Assembly (NCBI RefSeq): GCF_029360645.1
Contig: NZ_JARDUA010000003.1
Coordinates: 372,001-436,000 of the forward strand
Reading direction: 5' to 3'
Length of the DNA: 64,000 nt
Source of the DNA: Pontibacter litorisediminis
Lineage (GTDB): Bacteria > Bacteroidota > Bacteroidia > Cytophagales > Hymenobacteraceae
The notes beneath the pieces are model-generated. The model was given only the letters and a program-made list of their open reading frames with translations. It searched no databases and was not told the DNA's origin. The translations under genes and the position numbers were made by a program. This document shows, in pieces, positions 16,822 through 24,538 of this stretch (positions within the stretch are counted from its first letter, which is position 1; every line of letters starts with the position of its first letter).

Positions 16822-18027
16822 ATGAAAAGGATCAGCTATATACTATACCTTACGGGATTATTACTCTTCTCTGCCTGCGGCAACGAACCGGAAACCGCGC
16901 AGGAGCCCGAGCACCAGGAAGAAGACGATGCCCGTGAAGGAGAGAACCCGACAACTGCCGAGCTAACGGAAGAGCAGTACCGGGTGGCAGGCATTGCATT
17001 AGGAAAACCGCAGCTGCGCAATTTAACCAACACGCTTACGCTAACGGGCAAGCTGGACCTGCCGCCGCAGAACATGGCCTCCGTCACAGCGCCCCTTGGC
17101 GGGTTCATCCGAAAAACGAAAGTGCTGGAAGGCACACACGTTAAAAAGGGCGACCTTTTGGCTACGATTGAGAACCCTGAGTTCGTGACGCTGCAGGAAG
17201 AATACCTGAAAGAAAAGCACCGCCTGGATTACCTGGAACTGGAGTACAGGCGCCAGCAGGAACTGTATGAGGAGCAGGTGTCCTCTGCCAAGACCTACCA
17301 GCAAACGGTGGCCGAGTACAGAAGTGTGCAGGCACGGGTACAGGCCCTGCAGGAGCGGCTGGCCATTATCGGTATAACGAACGGCTCCCTTCGAAGCGGA
17401 AAAATCAAGCGCATACTTCCGCTCTATGCGCCTTTAGAAGGCTATATCACCTATGTGAGTGCAGATGTGGGGCAGTATGTGGCCCCCACGGATGTGCTGT
17501 TCCGCATCGCCGACACCGACCACCTGCACGTGGAGCTAACCGTGTTTGAGAAAGACCTGACTTCGCTCAGGAAAGGGCAGGTGGTGCGTTACTCCTTGCC
17601 TGGGGAAAGGGAGGCCCAGCGCGAGGCCACCATCTACCTGATCGGCAAAGAAATCAGCCCGGAGCGCACCGTGCAGGTGCACGCCCACATGGAAGAGAAA
17701 GACAAGGACCTGGTTCCGGGCATGTACGTGCAGGCCCAGGTGGCACTGGACAATAAGCAGGTACTCGCCCTGCCGGAGGCGGCGGTGGTTCAGGAAAACA
17801 ATGCTTCATTTGTCTTTCTCTACACAGGCCAGGAGCAGGAAGGAGAGGCCCTGATGAAGAAGTTTAGAATGGTACCCGTTGAGCGAGGCGTGGAGCAGGC
17901 GGGCTTTGTGCAGGTGGCGCTCCCAGCCGGTGTGGATACGGCTACGGCAAATTTTGTAACCACAGGGGCCTACTCCATACTCTCAAAGCTGCGCAATGCT
18001 GAGAATGAGGGAGGCCATGGTCATTAA
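16822..18027 (+). CDS. czcB: RND efflux periplasmic adaptor subunit, lipoprotein
   Basis: 401 aa from the ATG at 16822. The N-terminus MKRISYILYLTGLLLFSACG carries a lipobox (FSAC), so it is probably a lipoprotein. The adaptor layout is complete: lipoyl half-motif (GGFIRKTKVLEGTHVKKGD), a coiled hairpin of about 80 residues (EYLKEKHRLDYLELEYRRQQ...), the second lipoyl half (PLEGYITYVSADVGQYV), then beta-barrel and membrane-proximal parts. A His-rich end (GGHGH) could bind metal. It links the pump and the channel encoded by the preceding gene, starting 16 bp after it. Confidence 0.92.
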   Translation: MKRISYILYLTGLLLFSACGNEPETAQEPEHQEEDDAREGENPTTAELTEEQYRVAGIALGKPQLRNLTNTLTLTGKLDLPPQNMASVTAPLGGFIRKTKVLEGTHVKKGDLLATIENPEFVTLQEEYLKEKHRLDYLELEYRRQQELYEEQVSSAKTYQQTVAEYRSVQARVQALQERLAIIGITNGSLRSGKIKRILPLYAPLEGYITYVSADVGQYVAPTDVLFRIADTDHLHVELTVFEKDLTSLRKGQVVRYSLPGEREAQREATIYLIGKEISPERTVQVHAHMEEKDKDLVPGMYVQAQVALDNKQVLALPEAAVVQENNASFVFLYTGQEQEGEALMKKFRMVPVERGVEQAGFVQVALPAGVDTATANFVTTGAYSILSKLRNAENEGGHGH

Positions 18028-18039
18028 GAATGAACGGGA

Positions 18040-18368
18040 ATGGATATACTGAAATCATTGGTTTTTTTCTTGCTGGCGGGCCTGTGCGAAATCGGCGGGG
18101 GCTACATGGTGTGGCTGTGGCTGAAGGAGGACAAACCGCTGTGGTACGGTACCCTGGGGGCCGTTGTCCTGGTGCTGTACGGGGTGGGGGCCACCTGGCA
18201 AACGGCAGGCTTTGCCAGGGTCTATGCCACCTACGGGGCGTCTTCATCATCATGTCGCTGGCCTGGGGCTGGAAAGTAGATGGCCACAGGCTGGACAGGT
18301 GGGATATTGTCGGGGCCCTGGTCGCGCTCTTGGGCGCCTGTATCATCATTTACATGCCTAGGAAATAA
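18040..18368 (+). pseudogene. ynfA: YnfA/UPF0060 small membrane protein, broken by a 1-nt frameshift
   Basis: The first frame (18040 on) encodes MDILKSLVFFLLAGLCEIGG and continues through GATWQTAGFARVYATYG, the start of a YnfA-family protein. The rest (GVFIIMSLAWGWKVDGHRLD and IVGALVALLGACIIIYMPRK) is in the +1-shifted frame and ends at 18368. The break is at the G4 run 18235-18238; one more G (GGGGG) would restore the full ~109-aa protein. The gene lies 12 bp after czcB. It may be a real inactivating deletion or a homopolymer sequencing error. YnfA proteins are small 4-TM membrane proteins of the SMR superfamily. Confidence 0.85.
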
Positions 18369-18394
18369 AGAAAACACTCACCAAATACGAAGCC

Positions 18395-18805
18395 ATGTTG
18401 CAGAAACTGGACAATCTCCTGAAAGAAAAGCAAATCAAGCCCACGGCCATGCGCCTGCTGGTGTTGGACTTTCTATCAAGGCAACAGGCGACTGTCAGTC
18501 TGAACGACTTGGAGGCGGCTTTTCACCGGGCGGACCGCATTACCCTGTACCGCACCCTGAAAACCTTCGAGGAGAAGGGGGTGGTGCATAGCATCACAGA
18601 CGGCACCGGTGCGGTAAAGTACGCGCTCTGCGAAGAGGGCTGTGAATGCGCCCCTGAGGATATGCACGTGCATTTCTTTTGCAATGAATGCCAAGAGACA
18701 GTTTGCCTACCCAAGTCCCGCATCCCGGAAATCCCCCTGCCGGAGAAATTCAGGCAGGAAGAAGTTAGCTTGGTGATCAAGGGAACCTGCGGCAACTGCA
18801 CCTAA
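18395..18805 (+). CDS. Fur-family metal-responsive repressor
   Basis: 136 aa. The winged-helix DNA-binding half (KPTAMRLLVLDFLSRQQATVSLNDLE ... RITLYRTLKTFEEKGVV) is followed by a metal-binding dimerisation half. The latter has HVHFFCNECQETVC and a C-terminal KGTCGNC, giving the two CxxC pairs of the structural Zn site and the histidines of the sensory site. A cysteine-rich EEGCECAPED insert precedes the dimer domain. Embedded among Zn/Cd/Co export genes, it is best read as their regulator. Two related palindromes (12330-12348 and 18810-18824) are candidate operators. Fur/Zur proteins normally repress uptake, so controlling efflux would be an adapted use. The metal sensed is not known. Confidence 0.9.
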   Translation: MLQKLDNLLKEKQIKPTAMRLLVLDFLSRQQATVSLNDLEAAFHRADRITLYRTLKTFEEKGVVHSITDGTGAVKYALCEEGCECAPEDMHVHFFCNECQETVCLPKSRIPEIPLPEKFRQEEVSLVIKGTCGNCT

Positions 18806-18809
18806 ACAA

Positions 18810-18824
18810 TGCAATGCGATTGCA
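18810..18824. promoter_or_regulatory. 15-bp palindromic operator TGCAATGCGATTGCA before the DUF3703/P-type ATPase genes
   Basis: A 6-3-6 inverted repeat lying 5 bp after the Fur-family stop codon and 14 bp upstream of a TAGCTTTG -7 box, so it would cover the -33 region. It matches the palindrome before czcA at 12 of 15 positions (TGCAnTGCnAnTGCA). It is probably the binding site of the regulator encoded just upstream. Confidence 0.65.
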
Positions 18825-18837
18825 GGCAGGCCAGCTG

Positions 18838-18845
18838 TAGCTTTG
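18838..18845 (+). promoter_or_regulatory. -7 promoter box TAGCTTTG
   Basis: Fits TAnnTTTG, 25 bp before the ATG of the DUF3703 gene and just downstream of the 18810-18824 palindrome. It suggests that a separate transcript starts here for DUF3703 and the P-type ATPase. Confidence 0.5.
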
Positions 18846-18870
18846 TGTTATAAACGTAAACAAGCGAACT

Positions 18871-19242
18871 ATGAAATTTAACTGGAGCATGCCCGCTGGG
18901 CTTCAGGGTTATTACCGGCAGGAGCTAACCTCTTACCGCACACTATGGCAAAAAGGGCTTGCTGCTGAGGCATGGAGACACCTGGAACGGGCGCACGTTC
19001 TGGGTCAGCCATACCCTATGGAGCACACTGCCGTACATTGGAAGATGCTTTTGTTTGGCTTTAAAACGAAGAACGCAAAGGAGATACTGGGGCAGCTGCC
19101 GCGACTGCTAGTGGGAGGAGTTAAGTCCTGGGCAGGGATGATACCAGTCGGTAACACCGGTGGTGCCAACGTGCCGCCGCTCCGGCCTATGCCGATCCCG
19201 GAGGACCTGCAGCGGGTAATCAGCCATGCTCACAAACCATAA
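18871..19242 (+). CDS. DUF3703-family protein, metal-resistance associated
   Basis: 123 aa, soluble. The motif WRHLERAHVLGQPYPMEHTAVHWKMLLFG (His residues in RAH, EH and VHW) is typical of DUF3703 as I remember it, a family usually found beside CDF and P-type metal exporters. No enzymatic function is known to me; the conserved His residues suggest metal binding. It is followed 11 bp later by the Zn/Cd ATPase gene and should be co-transcribed with it from the promoter at 18838. Confidence 0.75.
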   Translation: MKFNWSMPAGLQGYYRQELTSYRTLWQKGLAAEAWRHLERAHVLGQPYPMEHTAVHWKMLLFGFKTKNAKEILGQLPRLLVGGVKSWAGMIPVGNTGGANVPPLRPMPIPEDLQRVISHAHKP

Positions 19243-19253
19243 GTATAAGCACT

Positions 19254-21275
19254 ATGGATAAGAATACAGATAAAAATATAGAAGAAGACTTTAAGCCGCT
19301 GGAAATCACCTCGCCCCGCACGGCCGAGGCGCCGGGTCCAAACGTGGGCGCAGAGTGTTGCGCTGCAGACGGTAAAACGAAGTTTGCAGGAGCCGATGAA
19401 CATGATCATGCCGAAGAAGAGGCGAAGTCCTCCTACATCCCTACGGCCATCAGTCTTATCCTGCTGCTGGGAGGAATCCTTTTAGACTACCTCGACACGC
19501 CTTGGTTTACTGGTTATGTGCGGCTCATTGTGTACGGCATCGCCTACGTGCTGGTGGGTTGGCGCGTGGTGTGGCACGCCATCAAAAGCCTGAGGAGCAG
19601 CTTCTTCAACGAGTTCTTCCTGATGAGCATGGCCACGCTGGGTGCCTTCTACATCGGCGAGTATGCCGAGGGTGTGGCTGTGATGCTGTTCTATGTGATC
19701 GGAGAGCACTTCCAGGAGGCGGCCGTGCTGCGCTCCCGCCGCTCCATTAAGGCGCTGATCGACAACCGGCCTGACGAGGTGGGGCTGGTGACGGACAATG
19801 GTATAGTGACGGTGAAGGCCAAAGAAGTACAGGTAGGCGACGTGGTGCAGGTAAAGGCAGGCGAGAAGGTGGCCCTGGACGGGGAGCTGCTCTCCGAGCG
19901 CTCCTCCTTCAATACCGCTGCGCTTACGGGGGAATCAAAGCCCGACACGAAGAAGAAAGGCGAGACCGTGCTGGCGGGTATGATCAACCTGGACCGGGTA
20001 ATTGAGCTTCAGGTAACCTCCGCCTATGAGAATAGCGCCCTGTCCAAGATCCTAAAGCTGGTGGAGGAGGCTGGCAGCCGCAAGGCCAAGACACAGCAGT
20101 TCATCACCCGGTTCGCCAAAGTATACACGCCCATCGTGTTCTTCCTGGCTGTGGGCCTTGTGTTCATCCCATACTTTTTCGTGGAGACCTATGACTTCAA
20201 TCAGTGGCTGTACCGGGCGCTGATCTTCCTGGTGATCTCCTGCCCCTGCGCCCTGGTGATCTCCATTCCGCTCGGCTACTTTGGCGGTATTGGGGCAGCC
20301 TCGCGCAACGGCCTGCTGTTTAAGGGCTCTAATTTCCTGGACCTGATGACGCAGGTGGACACGGTGGTGATGGACAAGACCGGCACCCTGACCGAAGGGG
20401 TGTTTAAAGTACAGCAAGTGGAGACGGTCTTGGATGACAAATCTTGGTTCCTGTCGGCAGTGGCCGCCCTGGAGAGCAAATCCACCCACCCGATCGCGCA
20501 GGCCATCGTGGACGAGGCCGGAGATAGGTACAGGCAGCACACAGTTAGCCAGGTGGAGGAAATATCCGGGCATGGGCTGAAAGGGACCGTCGACGGCAGG
20601 CAGCTGCTGGTGGGAAACGGCCGGCTGCTGGATAAATTCAATGTGCCGTATGACCCGAGCCTGAAGGAAATCGTGGAAACGATCGTGATAGTGGCTGTGG
20701 ACGGTACCTACGCCGGCTACATCACCATTGCCGACAAGGTCAAGGAGGATGCGTCGCTGGCCGTGAACCGAATGCGGGAACTGGGCGTGAAAAGGTTGGT
20801 GATGCTCTCGGGTGACAAGGACTCCATTGTGCAGAAGGTGGCGGGCGAGCTGAAACTGGACGAGGCCCACGGTGGCCTGCTGCCGCAGGATAAGGTGAGC
20901 CAGGTGGAGAAGCTCAAAGCGGAAGGCCGCATGGTGGCATTCGTAGGGGACGGTATCAACGATGCGCCCGTGATCACGCTGGCCGATGTGGGCATGGCCA
21001 TGGGTGGCCTAGGATCCGATGCGGCCATCGAGACGGCGGACGTCGTGATCCAGACAGACCATCCTTCCAGAATCGCCACGGCCATCAACATCGGCAAGAA
21101 AACGAAGCAGATCGTGTGGCAGAATATCGCCCTGGCCTTTGGGGTGAAGGCGATCGTGCTGATACTCGGTGCCGGCGGACTGGCCACCATGTGGGAGGCT
21201 GTGTTTGCCGATGTGGGCGTTGCCTTCCTGGCTATACTTAATGCCGTGCGGATACAGCGGATGACGTTCAAATAA
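19254..21275 (+). CDS. zntA: Zn/Cd/Pb-exporting P1B-type ATPase
   Basis: 673 aa. It has the TM metal site SCPCALVIS, phosphorylation motif DKTGTLTEG, the P1B HP motif THPIAQAI, and GDGINDAP. The last helix pair (KAIVLILGAGGLATMWEAVFADVGVAF) has the Lys and Asp that mark the Zn/Cd/Pb subclass. The N-terminus lacks an HMA (GxTCxxC) domain. Instead it has ECCAADG and a short His/Asp stretch (DEHDHAEEE), which may serve as a simple metal-binding tail. It pumps divalent metal from cytoplasm to periplasm, where the CzcCBA system can expel it. The gene symbol reflects class, not proven substrate. Confidence 0.92.
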   Translation: MDKNTDKNIEEDFKPLEITSPRTAEAPGPNVGAECCAADGKTKFAGADEHDHAEEEAKSSYIPTAISLILLLGGILLDYLDTPWFTGYVRLIVYGIAYVLVGWRVVWHAIKSLRSSFFNEFFLMSMATLGAFYIGEYAEGVAVMLFYVIGEHFQEAAVLRSRRSIKALIDNRPDEVGLVTDNGIVTVKAKEVQVGDVVQVKAGEKVALDGELLSERSSFNTAALTGESKPDTKKKGETVLAGMINLDRVIELQVTSAYENSALSKILKLVEEAGSRKAKTQQFITRFAKVYTPIVFFLAVGLVFIPYFFVETYDFNQWLYRALIFLVISCPCALVISIPLGYFGGIGAASRNGLLFKGSNFLDLMTQVDTVVMDKTGTLTEGVFKVQQVETVLDDKSWFLSAVAALESKSTHPIAQAIVDEAGDRYRQHTVSQVEEISGHGLKGTVDGRQLLVGNGRLLDKFNVPYDPSLKEIVETIVIVAVDGTYAGYITIADKVKEDASLAVNRMRELGVKRLVMLSGDKDSIVQKVAGELKLDEAHGGLLPQDKVSQVEKLKAEGRMVAFVGDGINDAPVITLADVGMAMGGLGSDAAIETADVVIQTDHPSRIATAINIGKKTKQIVWQNIALAFGVKAIVLILGAGGLATMWEAVFADVGVAFLAILNAVRIQRMTFK

Positions 21276-21500
21276 CCTACGGTTTGAGGCGGTACTATAC
21301 CTGAGTTATTGCCTAAAAGTCCATTATCCTTATCAATGCAAGTAGAAAGACACGGATATCTAGTATGCGGGTTCATCCCTTTCTTTATCTGCTTTCCTGC
21401 TTGTGCTCTTCTGGCTGATGTAAAGGATTAGCGGAGCCGGTTTTTTTAACATTAAAAGTTAGTGCGCCGTAGTTACCCAAGTCAACAACTACACAAATTT

Positions 21501-22397
21501 ATGGCACATGCACATGTAGTTTCCGCAGGCAGTCAGAACAAGAAACGGCTTAAATTGGTGCTGGGGATGACTTTTCTGTACCTCATAGCTGAGGTCGTCG
21601 GGGGGCTGCTGACCAACAGTTTGGCCCTGCTGGCTGATGCGGGCCACATGCTGACGGACGTGGGGGGACTCGCCTTCGCCCTGATTGCCATCAAGCTGGC
21701 CGAGCGGCCCGCCTCGCCAGAGCGTACCTACGGCTATTACCGGGCTGAGATCTTGGCTGCCCTGGCCAACGCCGTTGTGTTGATCGGCATCTCCCTCTAT
21801 ATCCTTTATGAGGCTTATGAGCGCTTTCTAAACCCTCCGGAGGTCGAAAGCAAGGCCATGCTTCTCGTGGCGGCGGTGGGTCTGGTGGTGAACTTGGTGG
21901 GCATGTTTATCCTGCGAAAAGGATCGAAGGAGAGCCTGAACATGAAGGGGGCCTACTTCGAGGTGCTCTCCGATATGCTCACCTCTATCGGCGTGATCGC
22001 GGCGGGCGTGATCATGTGGACCACCGGCTGGTACTACGCAGACCCAATTCTTTCTGCCGGTATCGGCCTGTTTATACTTCCGCGCACGTGGGTGCTGCTG
22101 AAGGAGGCGGTAGGCGTACTGTTGGAGGGAACACCCGCCGACGTGAACATTGAAGAGCTGCGCAGGTGCCTGGCAGGCGTGGCCGGGGTGGAGGAGGTGC
22201 ACGACCTGCATGTGTGGTCGCTGACTTCCGGTGTGAACGCCATGAGCGCGCACGTGGTGGTATCACCTGATAGTTCAGAAAGCTATGATCAGCTTTTAAC
22301 CAAGTTAAACAAAGCGGTTACATCCAGTTTCAAGATTTCGCACACTACCATACAGCTGGAGGGCAGTGGATTCGAGGAGGGCGAAACGCATTTGTAG
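21501..22397 (+). CDS. czcD: Cation diffusion facilitator, CzcD-type Zn/Co/Cd exporter
   Basis: 298 aa from the ATG at 21501 (MAHAHVVSAGSQNKKR); the upstream part of the frame has no coding character. It has six membrane segments with site A residues H and D in LADAGHMLTD (TM2), and E and D in YFEVLSDML (TM5). The Glu where many relatives have His is common in one CDF subgroup. The C-terminal cytoplasmic domain (VEEVHDLHVWSLTSGVNAMSAHVVV) is the ferredoxin-like dimer domain. It exports divalent cations into the periplasm by proton exchange. About 225 bp separate it from the ATPase gene, so it may have its own promoter. Confidence 0.93.
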   Translation: MAHAHVVSAGSQNKKRLKLVLGMTFLYLIAEVVGGLLTNSLALLADAGHMLTDVGGLAFALIAIKLAERPASPERTYGYYRAEILAALANAVVLIGISLYILYEAYERFLNPPEVESKAMLLVAAVGLVVNLVGMFILRKGSKESLNMKGAYFEVLSDMLTSIGVIAAGVIMWTTGWYYADPILSAGIGLFILPRTWVLLKEAVGVLLEGTPADVNIEELRRCLAGVAGVEEVHDLHVWSLTSGVNAMSAHVVVSPDSSESYDQLLTKLNKAVTSSFKISHTTIQLEGSGFEEGETHL

Positions 22398-22518
22398 AGT
22401 AAGTTAGCTTCATGAAGCAGTTGCTGGCATGTTAGCAAAGAGCTGTGGCGCGGGAAAGCACACTTATCTGTTACTTGCCCCGACAGTGACGGTAAGCAAC
22501 TACTAAGTTTTCGCCTTA

Positions 22519-22797
22519 ATTCATGAAGCGACCAAGTTGCTGCGCTCGTTCATCTTGACCCACATGCACGAGCTGGTCAGCCAAGGTTGTTCTTACCTGG
22601 ACGCATTAGGGCCTTTTACGCTGGCAGTGACGAGCAAGAACTTGGGCGAGTCAGAGGCCCGGGTATGGGCCGTGCACAACCTAAATATGAGAGGAGAGGG
22701 AGTGTCAGCGCTACGCTATTTCGACTTTAGCATCTGTATCTATAGAGTTAGTTTTTATAATTTTTTATACTCATTGAGTACGCCCCCTGAAATTTGA
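22519..22797 (+). pseudogene. HU-like DNA-binding protein remnant
   Basis: The frame opens after a TAA at 22516 and has no ATG before residue 13. ATKLLRSFILTHMHELVSQG followed by CSYLDALGPFTLAVTSKNLG resembles the central part of Bacteroidota HU-like proteins (helix, then strand with a 'G-x-L/F' turn). The N-terminal third is missing. After about 22700 the frame becomes AT-rich and non-coding. It is probably a decayed gene; a chance resemblance cannot be excluded. Confidence 0.4.
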
Positions 22798-23047
22798 CCT
22801 CAAAAAATTTTCTCCCCCCTGCGTGCGTGAAGGGGGGAGACCTTCTTAAGTTCAGAATCCAAAATTTTGCCAGGTCCGATGAGCGCAGTCACCTGAGAGT
22901 TTACACCCCTTAACCCCCCGGGAGGGGTAGGGGGATCCCTGGGCAGAGATCCCCTCCATAAAGGTCCTAAACAAAGCTTTATTACCCTCTATAAGGTCAT
23001 TTCGGTACCGATAAACCTAGGTTATGGTACGCATAAATTTCCCCGCC
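22798..23047. other. Gene-free stretch with a terminator-like hairpin
   Basis: CTCCCCCCT at about 22810-22820 pairs with AGGGGGGAG at about 22832-22840 and is flanked by AT-rich sequence; it could terminate transcription in either direction. Further C/G-rich blocks (CCCCCCGGGAGGGGTAGGGGG) lie around 22914-22934. No gene is seen. Confidence 0.4.
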
Positions 23048-24538
23048 TCAACTGCCTTGAAAGCCCCTGCAGGGGCCCCTGATGGGCATCCAGGGGCTTT
23101 CCTTGCCCGACAGCGGACAACAGCCTTCGATACGGCACCGAACCATAGCCGCCCTGTGTGTAGGAGGGGAGGCCGACACGTCTATAAAAGCGGGGCTACG
23201 CTGCGGTACCTCGCTTGCAATTTCCTCTACCGTGTCAAACTCCCCCACCGGCCACACTGTGGGCATAGCTTCGGCAGGTGCCGTATCCTCAGTCACCAGG
23301 AGCCTCATGGCGTAGTCCATTCGCTCCAGTACCTCCGTAGTCCTCTCTAGGCTGCACCAGTCGATGCACTCCTGCACCAGCAACCTGATTTTCTCCTGGT
23401 TTTGCTGGGTGTTTCCCCCGTAGCCGTATTTCTGGCTGTAGCGGGTAACCGGCAGGAGCCTGTACTTCCCCTCACGGATGTCACGATGCAGGGAGTGTAT
23501 ACTTTCAGGGTCACCCTCGGTCAGGTATCGCTCAACACGCTCCCGGATCTCCCTCCGGTCTGCCCTGATTCTCCTGTCCTCGTCGGAAAACCCTGCTGTC
23601 TCCCTCGGCTGGAGTTCCTCCACCTCGAAGAGGTTTTTGTTCAGCAGGCTGATAGGCTCAGACGTATAGTTAGGAAGGCTGCGGTTACGCTTGCTGTCCT
23701 TCAGCTTGAAGTCCAGGTTCTTCCCCATCGCATGGATGAAGATGGACCACAGGAACCCCGGCTCGACCAGCCTGTGAATAGGTATGTCGAGCTTGCCCAG
23801 AAACTGGCTCCACATCCTTATCTCAAATCTGGTTATACCCCTCTTGTCACTCAGGTCGTACCCGATGCGTTCGTAATGGTCCGGTATCCACAGCTTTTCG
23901 TTATCCCTAGCCTCCTTTACCTTGTCTGCATACACAGAGATGACTTTCCCAGTCTTCTGGCTTCCGATAATGATGGAATTCTTGGATTCTGTGTATTTCG
24001 CCTTCCCACACTTGCGGAAGATTCGCCAGGTGTTTATCTTTTTACTGTAGTGCAACAGGAACTCCAGGATTTTAAACTTGCCGTAGCTGTCGTAGGCGAT
24101 GTCGAGGCGGTGGAGGCTGTGCTCCACCAGCCCCAGCGTCTCGGTGATCAGCATGTAGTACTCCAGCCAATCACCGTACAGCAGCTCGTTCTCCATCTTG
24201 AGCTTGACAAGGTCCTTATTCCATCTTATCGGCTCAATGCTCAGCCTGGCCACGCGTCGGCCGTCACAGCTGACCTGGAGCACGTACCTGTAGTTCTCTC
24301 CTTTCTCTGCCTCACGCTGTAGGCTCAGGTGCATCCTGTCGTTCACGCGGAACTCGTTCGTCAGCACCTGGCCCTCCTGCTGGTATCTTTCTCGCAGGCT
24401 TGCCAGGGTGAGCTTTCCCACCAGGGATGTCAGGTTGATCTCCAGCCAGTCCAATACACAGGCTGCTAGGACATCATTTATGTAATGCTTCCCCAGGAGA
24501 ATCGCCTGGAGCTGTTTGTTGAACTTGTTATCCGTCAA
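23048..24538 (-). CDS. Rep_trans-type rolling-circle replication initiator / NicK-like relaxase of the element
   Basis: 496 aa from a TTG at 24538; a longer start upstream is possible. The central part has HRLDIAYDSYG, then NSIIIGSQKTGKVISVYADKVKEA and GITRFEIRMWSQFLG, the order seen in Rep_trans proteins (RCR initiators, and relaxases such as ICEBs1 NicK). These nick at an origin through a tyrosine. The last ~100 residues (after ~390) are less ordered and the final 50 look poorly conserved. It would let the excised element replicate as a circle or be mobilised. The 12-bp repeat array at 25087-25170 lies about 550 bp upstream of its start and may be part of the origin. Family call by motif, not by search. 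Confidence 0.7.
   Translation of the reverse strand: MTDNKFNKQLQAILLGKHYINDVLAACVLDWLEINLTSLVGKLTLASLRERYQQEGQVLTNEFRVNDRMHLSLQREAEKGENYRYVLQVSCDGRRVARLSIEPIRWNKDLVKLKMENELLYGDWLEYYMLITETLGLVEHSLHRLDIAYDSYGKFKILEFLLHYSKKINTWRIFRKCGKAKYTESKNSIIIGSQKTGKVISVYADKVKEARDNEKLWIPDHYERIGYDLSDKRGITRFEIRMWSQFLGKLDIPIHRLVEPGFLWSIFIHAMGKNLDFKLKDSKRNRSLPNYTSEPISLLNKNLFEVEELQPRETAGFSDEDRRIRADRREIRERVERYLTEGDPESIHSLHRDIREGKYRLLPVTRYSQKYGYGGNTQQNQEKIRLLVQECIDWCSLERTTEVLERMDYAMRLLVTEDTAPAEAMPTVWPVGEFDTVEEIASEVPQRSPAFIDVSASPPTHRAAMVRCRIEGCCPLSGKESPWMPIRGPCRGFQGS

Noticed and set aside
18030-18368. A separate 112-aa protein overlapping ynfA
   Set aside because: Only its last ~40 residues are YnfA-like; the first part is the shifted frame of the real gene, so the two are one broken gene.
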